Assembly (NCBI RefSeq): GCF_043290135.1
Contig: NC_134702.1
Location: forward strand, 192,418,491 to 192,482,490
DNA length: 64,000 nucleotides
Direction: 5' to 3'
From: Rhipicephalus microplus
Taxonomy: Eukaryota; Arthropoda; Arachnida; Ixodida; Ixodidae
Shown here piece after piece: positions 1 to 9,817 of the stretch (positions are counted from its first letter, which is position 1; each line of letters starts with the position of its first letter). The translations under genes were made by a program, and so were the position numbers. The notes under the pieces were generated by a model. The model was not told the DNA's origin. It searched no databases and saw only the letters and a program-made list of their open reading frames with translations.

Positions 1-1028
1 TTAATATCTAATCTTGTTTGAACTTCTGATCTCATGCAGAAGACCACATTGCCGAACGTCAGACCAGGAACCATGACTCCTTTCCATATTCCTCTGACAA
101 CATCATACCTAGTGTTATTCCCCAGTGCCCTGTTTTTATTACCGCGGCATTCGTGTTAGCTTCAGTCGTCACGTATGTTTCGTGTTCCCTTAGGTACTCG
201 GCCCCATTGCTTATCCATACGCCTAGATATTTTTATTATTCTGGTATCTCTAGCATGACCTCCTGTATTCTAAGCTCACAACCTTCATTGTCAATAAAAA
301 TCATGACTGCTGATTTTTTTTACTGAATCTGAATTCTAACCCATCTCTCTCATTACCGCAGATGTCCACCAATCTCTGCAAATCTTCCTTGTTGTCGGCC
401 ATTAGCACGATATCATCTGCGTACATCAATGCTGGTAGTGCCTGTTCAATGGGTTTTCCTTGTTTGAAGAAAGAAATGTTAAAGCCTAGTCCACTTGCTT
501 CGAATTCGGCCTCTAATCCTCGCAGGTACATCACGAATAGTAAGGGTGTCAGGGGACACACCTGTCTAAGCCACCGTTTGAATTCTGCAGGCTTGGATAC
601 CTGTTTTTTCCACTTTATAACTATGTCGTTACCTTTAGATATATCCTTTAAAAGATTAGTGACTACATGTTCTACGCCTAGTGTGTCCAGCATTCCCCAC
701 AGTTCCTCTTGAACCACGCTGCCATACGCTCCCTTGATATCCAAAAATGCTAGCCACAGGGGCCTGTGTTCCTTTTCTGATATTTGAATGCACTGTGTCA
801 GTGAGAACAGATTGTCTTCCAACCTCATGTGTTTCCAAAAGCCATTCTGCAGTTTCCCCAGCACTCCCTCATCCTCTATCCATGCCTGCAGTCTTTCCTT
901 TATAATCTGCATCGCCAGCCTGTAGACCACTGATGTCACTGTTATAGGGCGGTAGTTGTTTATGTCAGCTTTGTCCCCCTTTTCTTTATAGATCATGCTC
1001 ATCCTGCTGAGTTTCCTCACCTCACCGC
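1..1028 (-). pseudogene. LINE reverse transcriptase fragment, 5'-truncated (copy A)
   Basis: A 239-residue open frame at 301-1,020 encodes the central part of a non-LTR retrotransposon RT. Visible motifs are NNYRPITV, a fingers segment QNGF, the palm FLDIKGAYGSV with catalytic Asp, CPLTPLLFVMYL, and MYADDIVLMAD (the catalytic YADD box). Positions 1-300 continue the same protein out of frame (KYLGVWISNG-like) towards the window edge. The 5' part, including any endonuclease, is missing beyond about 1,028, the usual result of incomplete target-primed reverse transcription. The clade cannot be fixed by eye. The second copy, at 23,147-25,031, also shows the C-terminal zinc finger and tail. Confidence 0.88.
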
Positions 1029-4000
1029 CCTCGCACGCGCCCCCTGGACGGAGAGCTGATATTATAATTTTGCCGGACGAATCAATTGGTAAGTGTCGAA
1101 GAATTGAAACGCGGAGGTGAACGATACAATGCCCTTGCTATTTCAAAAAAGCACGCATATTCAAGCTGTGTCCACTATTTATATGTATGAAGGACTACAG
1201 GAGAGCCTGTATAAGGTTAAAGAGTCATTTAGGGTCAAACAAATAGGTTGAAATCCACATCAGGGAAAATGTGAGATAGAATTCATATCAGTTAAAAATT
1301 TAATAAACAATCAATTCTCATGAGGTGCCATGGGTCTGGACCAGGGACATATGAAGATACAAACGCGGATATCTATGAGTAGACAGATATCACAGAAAGC
1401 ACTCAACTAAAACAAGCAGAACGCAGTTCTGTGCTTGTAAGAACTTTGTGATTTATTTATTTTTTCACTAACGTTTCTGTTGACTGTAGGGAAATCGACG
1501 ACGCGGTAGATTGCATCTTCCATTAAAGCAAAGTCCTGGAAAAGAAAGGTCAGGGTGGTTCAAATTCCAGACCTCAAAAAAGGTGATTATACATGAACTG
1601 GAATCCTTGTTACAATAATCGCTGAGCTATCAGAAATTATTCATATAGCGGTGACACATCATACCATTTCCGCTGTAGCAGTGAAGTCTCACTTGCGACC
1701 GAAAGAAGGGAGAATATTGTGAGCGCACTAGTGTATATATAGACTTCCGATGTTTACTAATTGTGCCTTCAGCCGAAAAGTAACGTTAAACGGCATGTTT
1801 TAATTGCAGCATTACGTTTCATATAAAGTCAAGTCACCGACTAGAACCGAGAGTTTCTGTTTGTAGGTGTTTTATATTCTTTCGTCACAAATATGATATC
1901 AGTGTATAGTTCAAACTTCGTTTGTGTCGTACGTAATTTGTGTGAGCGTTACCCTATATGGTGTTAATTGATTGCATAAAGTGACACTAGGTGAATGATA
2001 AAGCTTCATGCCAAGGTCCATAAGGACTACGTTGAAGTGGCCGACCAGCATAAAGTGTTTCTTCTAGTAAGTGTTTTGTATAACCATGTCGCCATTATGA
2101 TTGTTGTTTGTTCATTGCAATTTTTTGTCACATACATTTGCAACACCCCTTGATGGACAATGGCGTGGACGGAGAAGCCTCGACGCTGAAGTGCTTCGCC
2201 CGTGCAACCAAACCTGAGTAACTAGGAGAAGGGCAAGTACTAAGTAAGAAATGACATTTTCTGATAATTCGAGGCAAAGTGCATAGCTGCATGAAGTGAC
2301 GTTTGTCGGTCACACAATCCCGCCAGCCGGCAAAAGTGTGAGAACTTGCTCAACGTACAGCCATTTTGAACTGGTGGCTCCGCTCAATGTTGTGGTAATT
2401 GTCGATCAAAAAGCAAGTATTTCGCACATATTCTGAGGTGCGACATGAATACTGTGGGCATCTATTGCGCGCATCTTCTCGTGTGTAAATTCTCATAATC
2501 ATTATCTCCATTCGTCAGGCTCTTTTTTCTCATCTTGATAGGGTGCAATCAGCACCATCATCGTGTGTGCGCGTGTTTCGCTTCAGTTTTTCTGTTCGTT
2601 GCGGAGTCCTTGAGTGGAATAAACGCTGTCTAAACACAAACGTTATACCTTGTGGAGGTGCTGGTTGCGCCGCAGTAAGTAAGTATTTGTCGGTGAGTTC
2701 TTTCACACTGACAAAATACACAGATGCGTTATTCTAAAAATGCTAGTGTTTCTTAGGCTGTGCTGAAAATTTGACGCTATGGCCAATGGAAATGCTATTA
2801 TTTGTACGAAAGTATATGGCCGTTTACCTGGGTGCTTTGATGAAAATTTTGTCTAAATAAGTTAGACTTCCGTGTGGAGGCACTGCGTGAGTTAAGGACG
2901 TCATATCGTAGTAAGTTTTCGCAAGAGGTGCTTGTACCGAACCCAGTGCCACTGGCAGGTGGCAGCAGCTAGTCGACGGGAGAGTCAACTGTCATCAGCA
3001 GCGCCGCCCAACTCGATTATCTTAAGAGCAGCAGCTTGCCTGAGCGACTAATATAGGCCGATCACCAAGTTGAAACGGGTGCTTCTCCTTCCATCACGCA
3101 CGATTTTTTTTCCGTTTTGATTTACCCCTCTTTTTATTCAATATCGTATCTTTCTTATATTCTGTCCTGTATTTTTGCCGTTTCACAAGCGTTTTTTACT
3201 GGAAGATTTGAATCAACCACCAAAATCCTGTAGCAAGCACTTGCAATACACCGAGCCAGATCTGCCAGCGGAACACGAGAATTCCCAGCGGGAGATCATT
3301 CCGTATGTTGTTTACGTATACGTCACTAAGCCAGTTCCAGAAATGACCTTTTTTCCGCTTCCTATATTTCCATTGCTACTTTGTTGCCTCTGCAGAATGC
3401 CCATTTCGACTGCCTTGTCGCGGATAGTAGGGGTACCGTTTTTTTGTGGTACTCCGTATAATAAGGGTGAGCCCATGCAAATCTCTTTGGTTGCGCGTCG
3501 TGCCACTACGCATTAGATCACTGCAACAGTAGTGGCACCACCCATCAAACCCACTGAACGAGGTTTTCCCGGTACACCTTCAGACCCTACAGCCTTGAAA
3601 TGCACATAAGCTAGTATTAAAAGATAAGTGAGCTACCTGTGCTAATATTTGCAGTAGTAGGTCCTACACAGCTGCGAAGGCAGTAATTTTGCAGCTGTCA
3701 GCCCACGCACAATAACGGCAGTGTAGTATCTTGCACGCCTTATTTTCGCCCGTAAACATTACATGGCAGTGGAGCGATGAGAGGAACCCGCCTCGGAGCG
3801 ACTTGCTCTGAATCTACCAGTGAAAAGCGTGAATACCCTCTGAATCAACCAGATAAGTTTAGAATCGTGGCCATAAGGCACAAAATCCTGGTATACCAGT
3901 GAAAAGCCCCACTTTTTCATGTCATCACTCACACTTTTTCTTCAAGCACAGTTCCATGCTAGAGGATCGGTAGAGATGCCACCACATCAGAGACAAGTAT

Positions 4001-5011
4001 CAGGCACTCCACGTCTTGAATAGGTCCACAATCTTCACTGGTTAGCAATCTTAGGTACGCGGCGAAATCGCGCTATGTTTCCGCAGGTAACTTGCTTAGG
4101 CCTGTCGTAGATCGCTGAAGCGTGTCGCCGATCGCCAATCAATCTGTCGGGCGTGTCAAAAACGGACAATGAAATAAAATACACCTTCTATCGGGACTGT
4201 GTCACGCGAGTTCAAAAGCATTTTTGTCTGTGCAGCAACGCAAAACGTCTAAAATCGTAGCGTAAGGCCGAATAACATGTACCAATGCCACAGCATGGTT
4301 AAGAAGCCCCAGTTATGAAAGATAAGCAACAACTCACAAACACAATAAATAAGTCTTCCGAGATTCAAGAAGCGCCACACAGAGAACACAGCTTTGAATA
4401 TTTTAGTATATGTTTTTTGAAAATGGTACCGAATCAACGCAAATACTCTGCTGTTGAAGCTTAAGTACACGAATCTAAAGCAAATAAAAGCACCTGTTTT
4501 TAGTCAGGGGGGGGGAAATGGGGGGAAGAGAAGCTCCTGCAATGGTTTGCCAGCAGTCATGAAGCCAGCTTTTGCCCTCCAAAGTGCTCAAAAACATGCT
4601 ACTTTCTGTTGGTGCCCACTTAGACATCAAGTGAATTGAAATTGTTAGATATAAGGGTACGTTAACTATAAAGAAAAAAAGTAGTTGTTTCCGAAAAAAT
4701 AATCCACATAGACTAGTAATGTTGACCTACTCTCGTGTCAAATTTGCCTTTTATTCGAGGCTTTCTGAAGAAAGCTAGTAACACAAGGACGCACTTTGAG
4801 CACAATCTGACCAGAAAAGGTTGCCATGCTGGACTCGTTGGGCATGCAAAAGAACCGCTCCTTTTTTCCACTGTTTGGTTTGAATGTGTAAATTCGGCTG
4901 TCGCTGACACGCGCATCCAGTCTATCAGCAACGGCCTTCGGCGTCTCACTCACATTTACGATCTCTGGGGCTTCAGCAGAGAAGTCGCCGACCCCTGGGT
5001 CCTCTGGGAGG
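1029..5011. other. Gene-poor stretch of SD-A
   Basis: About 4 kb with no coding region I can support; the short ORFs have no recognisable motif. A possible decayed LTR end lies near 2,590-2,690: an AATAAA in GGAATAAACGCTG followed by TGGAGGTGCTGG, which resembles the primer-binding region of the gypsy copies here (TGGTGGAGGTGCGGG at 47,037). A G-rich run lies at 4,506-4,528. A 113-codon open frame at 3,175-3,516 is kept in both copies but starts without ATG and shows no domain. Confidence 0.6.
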
Positions 5012-5389
5012 ATGGCGTCGAGGCCAGTATGCACCCCGCAAAAAGAACAATGTTTCGCGTTTACTGTTCCTGAAAGTGCGGTCTCTGTCAACGAGATCAT
5101 CGAGTGTCTCGAAGTGACGACCGGCAGTGAAGGGGTGCTGTTCCTGCAACACCTCGACGCTTTTAAGTTCCTGGCAGCAACGAGGACAGTGGAACAAGCG
5201 ACCAAGCTCATGGTGAATAAAGGTTTTGACCATCAGAAGGAAAATGTTCCAGTGGAAGTCGTCGGCCTATAAAATCTGTTCGTGAGAGTGTACATGTTGC
5301 CGCCGTACGTACCAGATGACGCGATCGTCTCTGCTTTCCTTATTGCAAAAACAGCGTGACGGCTGTACATTTTTTGGCACTGGTACATG
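5012..5389 (+). pseudogene. LINE ORF1, N-terminal part
   Basis: The frame at 5,012-5,272 (86 codons, ending VEVVGL) reads like the N-terminal region of a tick LINE ORF1 protein, with segments such as SVNEIIECLEV and FLQHLDAFKFL. One frameshift later the frame continues as VRVYMLPPYVPDDAIVSA (about 5,282-5,335), the start of the nucleic-acid-binding half. The protein is then cut at 5,389 by the element at 5,390-7,935, and its next codons resume at 7,936. ORF1 proteins of LINEs bind the element RNA and form the ribonucleoprotein. The family assignment rests on this continuation across the insertion. Confidence 0.7.
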
Positions 5390-5944
5390 CTGGAGACACT
5401 GGTACACGCTTGTAATCACTGGCACTTCACTGGGCGCACTGGGAAAAGGCTGTGTCGCACTGGTAGGGGCACTGGCTCTACCGCGGTGATGCTGGTGCGC
5501 ACTGCGAACCTCTGGAGGCGCTGTTGTTTTCAATCACAAGCGCTGGTGAATACTGGAGCACGCACTGTTTCTACCAGCGCAATTGCAGCGCGCGTGTTAT
5601 TGTAGCATGTGCCGTGGTTTGTTTGGGTGTCATTGAATATAAAACGCTTGATTCTACGGCAGGGAGAGATCCTACCCTAGCAGATACCGAGCATACGTAA
5701 TTTTTGCGGCACACGTACGCATCGCAACAGCTATAATGCAACTTTTTCGCATATGCCCCCGCGTAAACCGGCCATATTCGCATCATCTGTATGTTGCTGT
5801 AACGATTCCAAGTTGCATTGTTTGTAGGCCTGGAGCTGCACGCCACTCCTAACAGAAGCAGGAAATTATTTTTGCCGCAAAGTTGCGGAAACGTAAATGA
5901 GCTCTCTCGATCGATTCGCAAGGTTTCCCAGTGGAGGCGAAAAA

Positions 5945-7535
5945 AGGCCGATTCCGCCACACCGCATAAATGTATGCCTGGTCATGCTTATCCTTCTACT
6001 TCTTACTTCAGGTAAGAGTTAGAATTGTTCCGAAGCTCAAATGTAGAATCTTCAACCATACCAACTCAACGCTTCGAGAGCGTTCTTATCCAGTGCCCGG
6101 CCCAGCGAACATTAAACCTGTCGTGCCAGCCACGTTATATGTTACCGGCGCTTCTTGCTTCCTGTACACACAAATTTAAAGTGTGAGAATAACTGTAAAG
6201 TATAGATAAACATCCATGAACCTAAATCAACTAACTTGTCTTGTGTCGTTGTTCGCACAAGGAGCGCTGACGATCGAACGTGGCGCTTTCAGCTACGCAG
6301 GCTACATGTCACCGAAAGCTGCCAGCCGCACTTAGCCGGTAATTCTTAGACTCAAATGTAACAACACGCAATTTTCAGTTGGTAATTTGGTACGCCTTCT
6401 TGAACTGACTCCTTGGCATACGTTTTCAGTGGCATGCACTCGTATTTCAATGGGTGTTTTTTTTTATTGTTGGTATTGATAATACTGCTTATGTCTGTAC
6501 ACTGGGACGCCTGCTGTATACTGCAAGCGGAGGCCCGAAAAACGGCTGTCGCTCAGCATCGCCACTCCATAAATGTATTTCTGGCATTGATTGACCTTCT
6601 ACTTACTTCAGGTACAGTTTAGGTATTAGTTATAAATTTTGCAAAGCTCAAATGCAGAAACTTCATGCATCGCAACTCAGCTGCTTCGAGAGCATCCTTA
6701 CCCAGTGCCCCGCCCCAGCGAGACATATATCGTGCCTACCGCGTCGGTATACATGCTGCCGGAGCTTTTTACTTTATGTAGACCGAATTATAAAGTGTAA
6801 CAATGACTGTAAAGTACAGTTTAGACATCGCTGAGGCTAAATCGACCATTTATTCAAGTGTGCGGTGCCCGCACAAAGAGCGATGACGATCGATGTGTCG
6901 TGCTTTCAGCAATGTAGGCAGTCGCCGAAAGCTTCCTTCTAAGCGCAGGAGCCGGTACTTCTCTGACTCGTGTGCAAGAGCAAGCAATTTTGAGTTAGTA
7001 ATTAGGTGCGCGTTAGTGAACTAACATACTGGCATACTTTTTAAGTGGATTGCATTAGTCATTTCTTCGACGATTTCTTAGTTGCAGGTGTCGATATAAC
7101 TGCAAATATGTAATTTTGCACAACGGATGTGTACTGCTACATCGTCACTTGCGCAAAAAAAACACTCAATATTCACTCGTGTGCGTGGATATTTACCAAA
7201 CAAGACATGTAAATCATCTGTTCTTGTTGACCAGTAGCAAGTGCTAGAAACGACTATCAAAGGAAAGAAAAAGATCAGCAGCAACAGCTGACAATCTGTG
7301 GCTGCTCCTTCAGTATATTTGAGATTTTTCAGAGTTAAGATGTAGATGCTTCAAAAAACTTCGCGCTCTTGCTAATATCTGCACGTCATTCAGTGCCCAG
7401 AAGACGGTCGTTACTGTTGAATCAATAGGCAATTGGTATTTGTAAAGAAATATTGTGACAGTCTCGACTTTGTGACTTGTACACATAAAGTTTAACGGTG
7501 CGTTTTTTGGAAAAATAGTTGTTTTACGACCCGGT
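5945..7535. repeat. Diverged tandem repeat units inside the unclassified insertion
   Basis: Unit 1 (about 5,955-6,440) and unit 2 (about 6,558-7,050) align along their length with shared words such as ATAAATGTAT, CTACTTACTTCAGGTA, AAGCTCAAATG, CAGTGCCC, GTAAAGTA and GAGCGATGACGATCG-like strings, at a spacing near 603 bases. A third, weaker unit seems to start near 7,305 (TTCAG, AGATGCTTCA, CAGTGCCC, TTGTACACATAAAGTTTA). Identity between units is clearly lower than between SD-A and SD-B, so the tandem structure predates the segmental duplication. Confidence 0.6.
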
Positions 7536-7737
7536 AAGCACATTCTGGCGTGGCAAAGTGGGATGTGTGCTCGGTTAGAAATTCCGAGATAGCGAGCTCA
7601 AGTCCCAATAAATGACGTCTCATTTCTTCAATATTTAATATTATTGTGAATGCGCGCTCATTTATTTGTTTATTTATTTATTTATTAATAGCAAAAAGGC
7701 ACCCCCGTTTTATTCCCGGGAAGCCATTTTGCGCAGA

Positions 7738-7771
7738 GTACTGGGACGCTGCCGCTCCAGCGTCCCAGTAC
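7738..7771. other. Perfect 13-bp inverted repeat (hairpin) near the right end of the insertion
   Basis: Arms GTACTGGGACGCT (7,738-7,750) and AGCGTCCCAGTAC (7,759-7,771) are exact reverse complements around an 8-base loop. It lies about 165 bases inside the right boundary of the unclassified insertion and is identical in SD-B (31,745-31,778). Subterminal hairpins of this kind are common in transposon ends; whether a protein binds here is unknown. Confidence 0.85.
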
Positions 7772-7935
7772 CTGCGCTGGCGGGCGCGGGTACCTGTGCC
7801 ATACTGGGCGCATAATCAGGCATGGCGCTGGACGCTGGTACCCAGTAGTGCTGGTTTTTGTAATAGGGTTGCATCTTTTCGGCAAAGTACGCAGTATAAC
7901 ATTTTTTTACTCTGCAACGACGTCAGTCTACAATT

Positions 7936-8870
7936 ACTGGTACATGAGCGGTGAAGATAGAAATGGCAAATCCCACGCCGAACTTCACTTTTTACTATGG
8001 ACACCGTGTTATGTTGAGGTACCGTGGCATGCGCCACGTCTCTGCACGTTGGCACAATAAGTGTCACATGGCTTTGGCCTGTGGAACACCTTTTTGTCAT
8101 AGCTGCAGCTCGTACGGACACGCTGAGGATGAGTGCACTGAAGCCTGCAGAAAGTGTGGAGGTGATCACTCAACCAAAGAAAGTTTCAAGCACAGGTCAC
8201 ACGTAGACGCAGTTCAGAAGACGAATTCTCCTAGTGTCCAAGATTGCCGAAAATATGAAGGCTCAACCTCAAGATCTTCAAGTATGACCGAGAAATTCAG
8301 AACCTATGAAATACTGCGTCTTCAGAAGTAAACGACGTGAGTCAAGACACCAGACCACTGAGAAGAAGGGAGCGTGACACATGACTTCGTAGACGCACAG
8401 TCAGAAGACGCTACTCGCGTCAAGCCGGCCAGTACTCTAGACAGGGTAACTAGCGATCAGCAGCACTTTCAGACGTGACATTTAAACATACTTAGGATTT
8501 TAGCGGAAATGACCAGTGATTATTATTCTTAAGTAGGCAGCATAAAAACTCGACGTTACTGCAGCGCATAAATGGAGTTCGAAAATTGCCAAACCCCAGA
8601 ATACCAGATACTCATTACCAGATGCAGCACAGAAAGCACTGCTTTGATTTCTTGAGCCGCGACAGCGACAGGCGCCGTGACAGCACACCAAACGCTAAGC
8701 TTAGAGTGTCGATGGCTTTGAAGAACATGAACACTACGCCTTCGACAACGACGAAGCAGCTAAAAAGCAGACCCCCAATGCCAAGCAAACCGGTGGACAC
8801 CGAAGTACCACCGAAACCTGCACGACAGGCAGACTCATCGAGTCCTTCAAGCTCACAGCAGCCGCAGTGA
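7936..8870 (+). pseudogene. LINE ORF1, C-terminal part with zinc knuckles
   Basis: After the insertion the frame resumes with VKIEMANPTPNF, then GHRVMLRYRGMR and a damaged first CCHC knuckle (a Cys is replaced in ARWHNKCHMALAC). Next come CHSCSSYGHAEDEC and CRKCGGDHSTKES, two further knuckle-like motifs of the LINE gag-like ORF1 type. The 7,951-8,331 frame ends in a stop. After a gap with stops, 8,586-8,870 carries a Ser/Pro/Lys-rich tail of the kind often seen at ORF1 C-termini. The predicted role is RNA binding in the retrotransposon particle. The reading is supported by the identical arrangement in SD-B. Confidence 0.75.
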
Positions 8871-9045
8871 CTGCGCAAACCACAGAATATTTAAAAACTC
8901 AGCGTGGGGTCGTCGCCACTGCAAACGTCACCAACTGTGAACGACGAAGATACGTACATTTAGCAATTGGCCCTCCTCACTCTTACCTTTATTTTGTTTG
9001 AGCAACTTCATCGCCTTTTATTGAACCATAGCAGCAGTTTCTGTT

Positions 9046-9790
9046 ATGTCGTTTAATGTTCACGTTTTTCGAAATTCGGTGAGGCAACAGGCAGTTCTTG
9101 ACCTCACGCGGTCGCATCATGTAGACGTGCTCTTCTTGCAGGAGACAAATTTTCGTTTTAAGCTTGAATTTGTAGAGCTTTGGAAAAAGTTTCATATAGA
9201 GACCTTCTTATCATTCACAGATGCACATGCTCATGACACAGGAGTTGTGTTCATGAATGCAACGCTGAGGAAGGGTGCTCACTGTCTTGTTGACCCCAAA
9301 GGCCCCATTATAACAATTGATGTGATACTTTACTGCAGACGAGTCAGATTTGTCAACGTATATGCGTCAGTAACGAGGTCAGAAATGAACGGGTTTTATA
9401 AAGGTGTCAAACTTTTTTGTCGAGCCAATATCATACCTGTTTGTCAGAGATTTCAACTGTGTGCTTGATACCACACGGGACGTAACAATTTCGACGCCAT
9501 AGATATACAGCAGTTAGCTAAATATCTCAAGATGAAGGATAGGTGGTTAACTCTACATGGAGTCGGGTTACTGATAACCCATGCTTCTGGCATTCACCAC
9601 CGCTGAATTGATAGAATTTATGTGCCCGGCGATTTTTACCGAGCCTACAAGCATGTGAGACGGTCCAGCTTGCGCCAAGTCAGCAGAAACCCAGTGATCA
9701 CGACCCGTAATATTGATCTTTAACGCGAGCAGAAGAACGAGAATCCACAAACCATGAAGGATGGACCAAACCATTCTTCATGATGATGAA
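9046..9790 (+). pseudogene. LINE apurinic-like endonuclease domain (EEP family)
   Basis: The 140-codon frame at 9,046-9,468 starts SFNVHVFRNSVRQQAV and contains VDVLFLQETNFRF, in which the LQET box holds the conserved metal-binding Glu of the endonuclease/exonuclease/phosphatase fold. It also has a GVVFMNATL strand and RFVNVYASV. Beyond a frameshift, DFNCVLD (about 9,437-9,458) is the expected G-D-F-N box with the Gly altered, and a damaged S-D-H-like region lies near 9,680-9,720. In LINEs this domain nicks target DNA to prime reverse transcription. Several stops make this copy inactive. Confidence 0.82.
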
Positions 9791-9817
9791 AGCATTTTCC
9801 TCCTTTAAACTGAGCTG

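Larger units (their letters stand above)
5390..7935. mobile_element. Unclassified 2.55 kb insertion in LINE ORF1 (copy A)
   Basis: The 11-bp direct repeat ACTGGTACATG at 5,379-5,389 and 7,936-7,946 brackets this segment. Removing the segment and one repeat puts the LINE ORF1 back in register (TGT, then VKIEMANPTPNF), so the repeat is best read as a target-site duplication. The insert has no recognisable coding capacity. Its left 200 bases hold many CACTGG or ACTGGGCGCA words; its right 200 bases hold similar words plus a perfect hairpin (7,738-7,771). The middle contains diverged tandem units of roughly 600 bp. The ends show only weak inverted similarity (TGGAGAC against TGTAGAC). A non-autonomous DNA transposon is my first guess; the class is unproven. 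Confidence 0.7.

Noticed and set aside
362..712. Plus-strand open frame of 116 codons
   Set aside because: It is the antisense shadow of the LINE RT frame at 301-1,020.
1..1028. Group II intron or bacterial RT
   Set aside because: The motif order and the C-terminal finger in the second copy are of the non-LTR LINE type, and all neighbouring elements are eukaryotic.
3175..3516. 113-codon open frame conserved in both duplicates (also 27,178-27,519)
   Set aside because: It starts without ATG and has no recognisable domain, and its conservation is explained by the recent duplication. I cannot support a gene.
5390..7935. Helitron classification for the unclassified insertion, because of its 3' hairpin
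   Set aside because: Helitrons insert between A and T without target duplication, whereas an 11-bp repeat flanks this insert; the CTRR end next to the hairpin is not evident.
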